In this document: positions 55,785 to 64,000 of the stretch, piece after piece
Numbering within the stretch: position 1 is the first letter of the stretch
How the letters are laid out: each line of letters begins with the position of its first letter
NCBI RefSeq assembly: GCF_024166365.1
Contig: NC_064820.1
Location: 85,574,001 to 85,638,000, forward strand
Direction: 5' to 3'
Length of the DNA: 64,000 bases
Source: Elephas maximus indicus
Taxonomy: Eukaryota; Chordata; Mammalia; Proboscidea; Elephantidae
The notes under the pieces: generated by a model
The model's database searches: none
What the model was told of the DNA's origin: nothing
What the model saw: only the letters and a program-made list of their open reading frames with translations
Program-made: the position numbers and the translations under genes

Positions 55785-58767
55785 CTTAAGGTCTTTCAAA
55801 TGGAGGCATTTATTCCTACTATTCCAAATCTGCAGGTGTGCTAGGGGCATCAGCAGTTAGGATTTTACTGTTGTCGTTGTTTTTAATACTATTTATTATT
55901 TTGAAATCTTCTAAGCAACCACTCTTTTTGAACTAAACCAGAAATATTCAATTCCTGCCACTCTCTAGAACATTCAACAAATACTAATTAAGTGCCTGCC
56001 ATGTGCAGGTGGGAGAGAGGCACTCTCTAAATATGGTGATGAGCAAGGTAAACACAGTACCTACCCTCCTGCTGCTAAGTCTAATGTGAGGGGAAATTTA
56101 AACAACCCACACAATAACACGTGATAACTGCTAGGAGTTAGAAGACATTCACACCAGGAAGCAGGAGCACCTCAGCTTGTTTAGGGGCATCAGGGAAAGC
56201 TCCTCAGAGGAAATGATGTTTCCATTGAGACCTGAAGAATGAATTGGTATCATTTCAGTGGAGAGTAGGGGAACCTTATCATGGAGAGAAATAAACTTGT
56301 ATCCTGTGTAAGCCATTGCTATTTGAGAGTGTCTATTACACACGTCCAAACCAGCATCCTAAAGAATTCATTCGTTTCACCAGAAGAAATAGTTCCCTCA
56401 GCAGTCAGTGTAACTCGCTTCCTCTGTGGGTCTAAGAGTCCGAGGTACTGCGAGGACTGGTATGGGGAGGAGCTTCAAGTTCTGAGGGCAGAGGACTCTG
56501 GGTTGCCAGTTGTTTACTTCTCTTTAGCTCCTTAAAGAGCTAAAGAGCTGGCCTCTGAATATCTTAAAAACAAAAATAAAAGGCCTCTTACATGTCCCTG
56601 CAGTTCCTCAGACAAGTTCCTCTTTGTGAGTTTGACTTCTACTCTGAAAAAAGACTGTCTCAATTCCTGATCTCCATGACATAACTCTCTATTGTTACCT
56701 TGGCCTTGGGAGGGGTCCCACCTAATGGGCAGCAACCTGGTGGGAGCCTTCTTGCCACTTTTGTTTTCAGGGTGGAAGAATTGCTTCTGGGATAGATCTG
56801 TTTCTGGACTTGGCTCTGGTGTCCTCTCTGACATCTGGTACCCAAATTCCAGGTAACTTAGACATCGCAGAGCTAATCTATAAAACTAGGACAAAGCAAC
56901 ATCTTAGGCAAATAAAATCAGATTTTTGAAGAATGCTGGATGAGGACTAAATACCAGCTATTATTTTTACTTTAAAATCAGTGACAGCCTGTGCTCAGAA
57001 AGATGTGTTTTTCTTTCAGTGAGTCATTATTCACGCTAAATACTCATTTTGTCATGCAGAGGAGCCCCTGTAAAAATGAAAAGTCAGCCCAATAAATTAG
57101 TCAGTATTCTGAGGAATATATTTTCATTAACTGGACCAACTATTGATTCATGTAATTCAATGAAGCGATGAAGTAATGCTGGAATAATTAATCAGAAGTA
57201 AACCTCTCCGTAGCATTATTAGACCTCTTACATCAGCCTCCAGGATGTGTTAAATTTATAATCATAAGTGAGAAAATTATGAACATTTGTCATTTTTGGT
57301 TGTCCAGCATCCAAACACCTTTTCCATTTTGTTGAATCTAAGATCATTGGAGGGCAGTATCTTGCTTCTTACTCTGGAAGCTGAAGGGGACAGATAATCC
57401 CCTCCCAGATCCCTTGACCTTGTGTGTGGACATTTGATCAAGGCTCAGTCAATCAGGACTTTCCCAGGACGTTGGATCTTCAGGAAATAATCACAACGTC
57501 AGAGATAGAGCTCATTCTCATGGCTGAGATGGAACTGAGATGTCAGTGGATGGTCAGGGCTGATGAACCCAGGGCCAGCATCTTCAGCTGACGGGCCTGT
57601 AGAGGGCTGTTGGCTGTGCCATGCCTCCCTCAATTCCTGTTCCCAAGGCTAGGTCTCCAGCCTTCCTGACATCCTCTAAGCCATCTGATACGCTTCCAAT
57701 GAATTTCTCTTCTGTGTAAGTTAGCCAGTGCTGATTTCATTATGTGCAAAAACTCTAGCTGTTTCATTCTCCATGTGAGAACAAGAGACATAGTATTATG
57801 CAAGAAAAAAATTTTATTCCACACCTGGTCCGATTCTAGAGCAGAAAGAATTAATTCAAAGACTGCAGCTACTCTAAGGGTCCAACTAATCGGAAAGCCT
57901 ATATTTTACAAAGAATGTTGTGTTCTAACATGTTTATTCAGTGTGCTGAATTGCTAGTCACCCTTGCAACGGACAAAGGACTAATCAGGGACAGGCCACA
58001 GTCTCCAAGAGCCTGACAAAAAAGCACGGTATCTCAGGATTCAAAGAGACCTTGGGAACCATCTCATCCAAATCCATTATTTTACAAGTAAGAAAATTGT
58101 GGTTCAGGCTGCCTAAATGATTTTACCCCAAATTGCATAGCCAGTTAGTGGAGGAGCAGGGATTATAATCAGACACCACTCCTGAAGAACTAACTGTGTT
58201 ATTTGGCAGGAAAGACAGACAGGGTGGAAAAGGGATTGGCAAAGGGCCGTATCTGGTTCTCAGAGCTGAGATCACAAAGTTTCCCTTTGTATAAGAGGCC
58301 AGAGCAGTAATAGAATCGGGTCGTGAGGCCAGATGTGGCCACACAGAAAGACTGATCAGATGTTGAGATGCTGCTGGACAACAGAGTCCCATAAGAACAG
58401 GACAGTCTCAGAGCCAGGTCCAAACCTCACTTTCTCCAAATGTGGGACCCAGGGAAGAGGGAAACAAGGGGACTAAATCTTCAAACTTTCTTATCCTGTA
58501 GAAAATCTCGCCTTCCTGAAACTCCAGCTATAACTTCTGGAACTTAGATGCCATGTGAGCATGTTATAGCACATTCATCATAAAATGTAGGCTTTCCTGC
58601 CAGAACTGTAAAGTAGCTGCAGTCTTTAAATGAATTCTTCCCGCTCTACGATTGTACCTAATGAAGTTTTCTTCTCCCTTTGATCTGGGTATTGATAATG
58701 CCTAGCAGAATCAGGTTGCAATTTGACATGTCACCCTAGTTGGTGCCCTTATCTGGTAAAACAAAAT
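55785..58767. other. About 3 kb without a recognised gene or repeat
   Basis: Mixed unique sequence. ORFs up to about 100 residues occur on both strands, with no domain, codon-pattern or splice support. This is the longest repeat-poor stretch in the right half and could hold conserved noncoding elements. Confidence 0.4.
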
Positions 58768-58916
58768 AAAACAAACCCTTTGCCATGGAGTTGGTTCCGA
58801 CTCATAGTGACCCTACAGGACAGGGTAGAACTGCCCCAAGGGTTTCCAAGGAGCAGCTAATGGATTTGAACTGCTGACCTTTTGATTAGCAGCCAAAGGC
58901 TTAACCACTGTGCCAC
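58768..58916 (-). repeat. AfroSINE, antisense
   Basis: Preceded by 'aaaacaaaataaaacaaacc' and running from TTTGCCATGGAGTTGGTTCC to 'aaccactgtgccac'. It is the shorter AfroSINE subtype, as at 15545. Confidence 0.9.
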
Positions 58917-59473
58917 TGAATTATTCCTCCAGTTCAAGGTGTTTGCTCGACATGTGGACAAATATTAGTTATATGGACCCTTCCCCTCACTCCCACCACC
59001 TGAATAATCAATAAGGCATTTGGAAGGAGGGAAAGTGACTCATTTAGATTTGAAGCTAAGATTTAAAAGCAGCCTGCTTTCTCAGGCCTCACTCACATGC
59101 AGCTTGGTTTAATGTTCTGTTATTGACAGACGGGTATGCTGAAAGCACTGAAATGCTTCAGGATAACTCATCTCTTCTGCGTGCTATTGCCATTTAGAGT
59201 TGATTTTTGCTATCATTTGATTTAGGCCCAAGATAGAATTTCTGACTGTTTTTTAAAGTTACATTCCTGGATGAGCACAGGATCTACAGGGAAAGGGAAG
59301 TGGTCTCCAAACCAGGCTGATGACTAGCAGTAGAGGTATCCTAGGACCAAGACTAGATTCAACCCCGGCAAAACTGAGACAAGCCTTAGCTGCAAAAGTT
59401 CAACGTATGTTACTGAGGGAAAAAAGATTTCAAACAATAGCTGTTTAAGGTTGAGGTTATATCTCCTACTTAA
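58917..59473. other. No gene recognised
   Basis: Unassigned sequence. Confidence 0.4.
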
Positions 59474-59478
59474 CAAAC

Positions 59479-60016
59479 TGTCATGGATTGAATTGCGTCC
59501 CCCCAAAATATCTGTCAACTTGGTTAGGCCATGATTCCCAGTATTACGTAGTCATCCTCCATTTTGTGATTGTAATTTTATGTTGAGAGGATTAGGTTGG
59601 GATTGTAACACCACCCTTATCCAGGTCACCTCCCTGTTCCAATATAAAGGGAGTTTCCCTGGGGTGTGGCCCGCACCACCTTTTATCTCTCAAGAGACAA
59701 AAAGGAAAAGGAAGCAAGCAGAGAATTGGGGACCTCATACCACCAAGAAAGCAGCAGCAGGAGCAGAGAGCGTCCTTTGGACCTGGGTCCCTGTGCCTGA
59801 GAAGCTCCTCGACCAGGGGGAAGACGGAGGACAAGGAGCTTCCTCCAGAGCAGACAGAAAGAGAAAGCATTCCTCTGGAGCTGATGCCTTGAATTTGGAC
59901 TTTTAGCCTACTTTACTGTGAGGAAGTAAATTTGTTTTTGTTAAAGCCATCCACTTGTGATATTTCTATTATGGCAGCACTAGATGACTAAGACACATTT
60001 TTAGATGACTAAGACA
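59479..60016 (+). repeat. MaLR-like solo LTR with duplicated 3' end
   Basis: From TGTCATGGATTGAATTGCGT to a terminus that appears twice: 'tagatgactaagaca' ends at 59995 and again at 60016. The 5-bp flanks CAAAC (59474-59478) and CATAC (60017-60021) fit the outer end better. The TATA-like box is 'aatataaaggg'; the poly(A) signal is mutated ('gaagtaaat'). Confidence 0.85.
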
Positions 60017-60182
60017 CATACGTAGAAGGAATAAAGAAAACTAAGGAGAGGTTACTTGGTATATACAATATTAAAAATATATTTTTTAGAATTTTGGAAC
60101 TATTTGTTGAGTGTTTTTATATAGTAGTGTTATGGAAAGGACTGTTACATTTTGTACTGAAGTATAATATTTAATGATAATT

Positions 60183-60309
60183 CAAGAGGTTGGCAGTTCA
60201 AATCCTCCAGGTGCTCCTTGGCAACTCCATGGGGCAGTTCTACTCTGTCCTACAGCATTGCTATGAGTCGGAATTGACTCGACGGCAGTGGGTTTGGTTT
60301 GGTTTTTGG
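60183..60309 (+). repeat. 5'-truncated AfroSINE
   Basis: Sense copy lacking its head: 'tcaagaggttggcagttcaaatcctcc' to the long tail 'gactcgacggcagtgggtttggtttggtttttgg'. Confidence 0.9.
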
Positions 60310-61214
60310 TGTAATAGGATAATTTGATGGTTTATAGATTTTAGTCAGGATGTTCTATTTTTGGCAATTGGGGAGGTTAATAACTGAAAAATTAAGATTG
60401 CTCTAACTTTCAGTTTTGCTTCTAACTCAAAGGAAAAAATTTTAAGCGTGAAACGCTAAAGTGGATTATGTGGTCTTTATACTAATGTAATATCCATATC
60501 TCTAAGTTCTTTGGGAAAATATTTATGTGTCAAGGCTTCTGATAGGGTGGGAGGAGGAATCTACTTTTGGTTAGAACCCCTTTCTGGTGGCTGACTTTTA
60601 AGTGTTCCTTGATCATGTTTAAGGTTGAGTATGCTTGCAACTATGCAAGAGAATTCACCCAGGGTATTACCAAAGTCATGTTCCATGCAGATAATTTTCA
60701 AAATTTTGCAAGGTAAGGCAATGACTGAATCACAAAGTTTAAAAAAGAACAGGAAGAGATTTCCAAGATCCTGGTAGATTTTGCTTTCCCATCCTGGCTG
60801 GAGTTATTCTGTGTGAGTAGAGCCACTCTCCCCACTGGTCAAGTCGTTTCCAGGAATGAAAACCAGCCACATGTATTCCTTCTTCTGATGCCTTGCTTGC
60901 TCATTTTACCCTTCCCTGCCCGCTATTCTCCTCTCTGCTTTTCTAAAGCTTATAGCTCCTTGGACACCCAGTTCAACTCCTCTGTGGAGCCTTTTGGCAT
61001 ATCCCTTTTGGGGATATGGAGTATTTGGACACATATTCTTGGAAAAAACAAAGTGAAAATAAAAAGCAGGTTTCAATTAAATAAATGGCACATGAGTAGA
61101 ACAGATCCTACTGCATTATAGATAGAGAGGGATTCCTTTATTAAACTTAGTAATAATTCTTCCAGTTTTGATAATTTTAACCAGGGAGATTTGATTCTTC
61201 CAGAATTATTATTA
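60310..61214. other. No gene recognised
   Basis: Unassigned sequence. The ORF at 60813-61121 has no domain. Confidence 0.4.
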
Positions 61215-64000
61215 TTATTTTAAATAATTTTTGTTGTGCTTTAAATGAAAGTTTACAAATCAAGTCAATCTGTCACACAAAAGCCCATATACCTTGATGC
61301 ACACTCCCAATTACTCTCCCCCTAATGAGACAGCCTGCTCTCTCCCTCCACTCTCTCTTTTTGTGTCCTTTTCACCAGCTTTTAACCCCCTCCACCCTCT
61401 CATCTCTTCTCCAGGCAGGAGATGCCAACATAGTCTCAAGTGTCCACCTGATCCCAGAGGTTCACTCCTCACCAGCATCCCTCTCCAACCCATTGTCCAG
61501 TCCAATCCATGTCTGAAGAGTTGACTTTGGGAATGGTTCCTGTCCTGGGCCAACAGAAGGTCTGGAGGCCATGACCACCGGGGTCCCTCCAGTCTCAGTC
61601 AGACCATTAAGTCTGGTCTTATGAGAATTTGGGGTCTGCATCCCACTGTTTTCCTGCTCCCTCAGGGGTTCTCTGTTGTGTTCCCTGTCAGGGCAGTCAA
61701 CGGTTGTAGTCAGGCACCATCTAGTTTTTCTGGTCTTAGGATGATGTAGTCTCTGGTTCATGTGGCCTTTTCTGTCTCTTGGGCTCGTAATCATCTGGTA
61801 TCCTTGCTGTTCTTCATTCTCCTTTGATCCAGGTGGGTTGAGACCAATTGATGCATCTTAGATGGCTGCTTGCTAGCTTTTAAGACCCCAGACACCACGC
61901 CTCAAAGTGGAATGCAGAATGTTTTGTTAATAGATTTTATTATGCCAATTGACTTAGATGTCCCCTGAAACCATGGTCCCCAGACCCCTGTCCCTGCTAC
62001 GCTGGCCTTCGAAGCATTCAGTTTATTCAGGAAACTTCTTTGCTTTTGGTTTAGTCCAATTGTGCTGAACTCCCCTGTATTGTGTGCTGTCTTTCCCGTC
62101 ACCTAAAGTAGTTCTTATCTACTATCTAATTAGTGAATACCCCTCTCCCACTCTCCCTCCCTCCCCACTCTTATAACCACAAAAGAATGTTTTCTTCTCA
62201 GTTTAAACTATTTCTCAAGTTCTTATAATAGTGGTCTTATACAATATTTGTCCTTTTGCATCTGACTAATTTCACTCAGCATAATGCCTTCCAGGTTCGT
62301 CCATGTTGTGAAATGTTTCTCAGATTCCTCACTGTTCTTTATCGATGCGTAGTATTCCATTGTGTGAATATACCATAATTTATTTATCCATTCATCTGTT
62401 GATGGGCACCTTGGTTGCATCCATCTTTTTGCTGTTGTAAACAGTGCTGCAATAAACATGGGTGTGCATATATCTGTTCGTGTAAACGCTCTTATTTCTC
62501 TAGGATATATTCCGAGGAGTGGGATTGCTGGATCATATGGTACTTCTATTTTTAACTTTTTAAGGAAGCGCCAAATCAATTTCCAAACTGCTTGTACCAT
62601 TTGACATTCCCACCAGCAGTGTAGAAGTGTTCCAATCTCTCCACAGCCTCTCCAACATTTTTTTATTTTGTGTTTTTTGGATTAACACTGGCCTTGTTGG
62701 AGTGAGATGAAATCTCATTGTAGTTTTGATCTGCATTTCTCTAATGGCTAATGATAGTGAACATTTTCTCGTATATTTGTTAGCTACCTGAATGTCTTCT
62801 TTAGTGAAGTGTCTATTCATATCTTTTCCCCACTTTTTAATTGGGTTATTTGTCTTTTTGCAGTTGAGCTTTTGCAGTATTATGTAGATTTTGGAGATCA
62901 GGCGCTGATCAGAAATGTCATAGCTAAAAACTTTTTCCCAGTCTGTAGGCAGTCTTTTTACTCTTTTGGTGAAGTCTTTGGATGAGCATAAGTGTTTGAT
63001 TTTTAGGAGCTCTCAGTTATCTAGTTTTTCTTCTACATTCTTAAAAATGTTTTGTATACTATTTATGCCATGTATTAGGGCTCCTAGCATTGTCCCTATT
63101 TTTTCTTCCATAATCTTTATCATTTTAGATTTTATATTTAGGTCTTTGATCCATTTTGAGTTAGTTTTTGTGCATGGAGTGAGGTATGGGTCTTGTTTCA
63201 TTTTTTTGCAGATGGATCTCCAGTTATGCCAGTACCAGTTGTTAAAAAGACTGTCTTTTCCCCATTTAACTGTTTTGGGGCCTTTGTCAAATATCAACTG
63301 CTCATATGTGAATGGATTTATGTCTGGATTCTCAATTCTGTTCCATTGGTCCATGTATCTGTTGTTGTACCAGTAGCAGGCAGTTTTGACTACTGCGGCA
63401 GTATAATAGGTTCTAAAATCAGGTCAAGTAAGGCCTCCCACTTTGTTCTTCTTTTTCAGTAACGCCTTATTTATCCGAGACCTCTTCCCCTTCCATATGA
63501 AATTGGTAATTTATTTCTCCATCTCCTTAAAGAATGTCCTTGGGATTTAGATCGGAATTGCATTAAATGTATAGATCACTTTTGGGAGAATAAACATTTT
63601 TATAACGTTAAGTCTTCCTATCCACGAGCAAGGTATGTTCTTCCACTTATGTAAGTCTCTTTAGGTTTCTTGCAGAAGTGTACTGAAGTTTTCTTTGTAT
63701 AAGTCTTTTACATCTCTGGTAAGATTTATTCCTAAGTATTTTATCTTCTTGGGGGCTACTGTAAATGGCATTGATTTGGTGATTTCCTCTTCGATGTTCT
63801 TTTTGTTGGTGTAGAGGAATCCAACTGATTTTTGTATGTTTATCTTGTATCCCGATACTCTGCTGAACTCTTCTATTAGTTTCAGTACTTTTCTGGAGGA
63901 TTCCTTAGTGTTTTCTGTGTATAAGAACATGTCATCTGCAAATAGAGATACTTTTATTTCTTCCGTGCCAGTCTGGTTGCCCTTTATTTCTTTATCTAGC
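61215..64000 (-). mobile_element. L1 on the minus strand, continuing past the window
   Basis: 3'UTR first (61215 to about 62.2 kb), then ORF2 C-terminus in broken frames (62223-62600, 62560-62820, 63013-63354) and the RT palm (63661-63930 and beyond). The palm box reads FADD, intact, at 63942-63931, unlike the FASD of the copy at 34136. Frame breaks still make this copy inactive. It is the same subfamily as 34136-37806 in inverted orientation. Confidence 0.92.

Overview
This window is nuclear DNA of a placental mammal, almost certainly an afrotherian and most likely a paenungulate such as an elephant. The evidence is its repeats: many AfroSINEs (tRNA-derived heads and tails related to the RTE LINE), several RTE/BovB-type LINE copies, and L1 subfamilies with matching 3' ends. 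Older mammal-wide repeats (MIR, MER5A-like, MLT1) lie beneath them. No microbial gene, CRISPR array or rRNA is visible.

One protein-coding gene is well supported. ANKRD34B lies on the minus strand, with a single intact coding exon at 13834-15375. Poly(A) signals follow at about 13.45 kb. A probable 128-bp 5'UTR exon lies at 16571-16698, and a CpG island at about 26.3-27.9 kb is the likely promoter. From memory of human chr5q14, this would place FAM151B to the left and DHFR/MSH3 to the right, outside the window. Nothing I can see proves their presence here.

Layout: 0-5.5 kb holds a decayed MaLR-type LTR element, a short foldback DNA transposon and an old L1. The stretch 5.5-13 kb is mostly unique AT-rich sequence with SINEs and one RTE tail. 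The ANKRD34B locus spans 13-28 kb, and its first intron holds solo LTRs, a nested SINE cluster and two more foldback transposons. From 28 to 43 kb retrotransposons are inserted inside one another, up to three levels deep. From 44 to 53 kb there is an RTE copy, an internally deleted L1, and L1/RTE 3' ends. From 53 to 60 kb there is a terminal-inverted-repeat element, a hAT fossil, SINEs and a solo LTR. The last 2.8 kb is a minus-strand L1 that runs off the edge.

The most interesting items are: (1) a three-copy family of short palindromic hAT-like elements starting CAGGGGCGGATTAACC, two copies with perfect 8-bp target duplications and a third inside an AfroSINE; (2) a 226-bp TA-flanked element with 51-bp inverted ends; (3) a perfect 25-bp hairpin made by inverted duplication of part of a MIR; (4) a probable L1 3' transduction; and (5) two tiny A-rich insertions flanked by short duplications. 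None of the retrotransposon ORFs looks functional.
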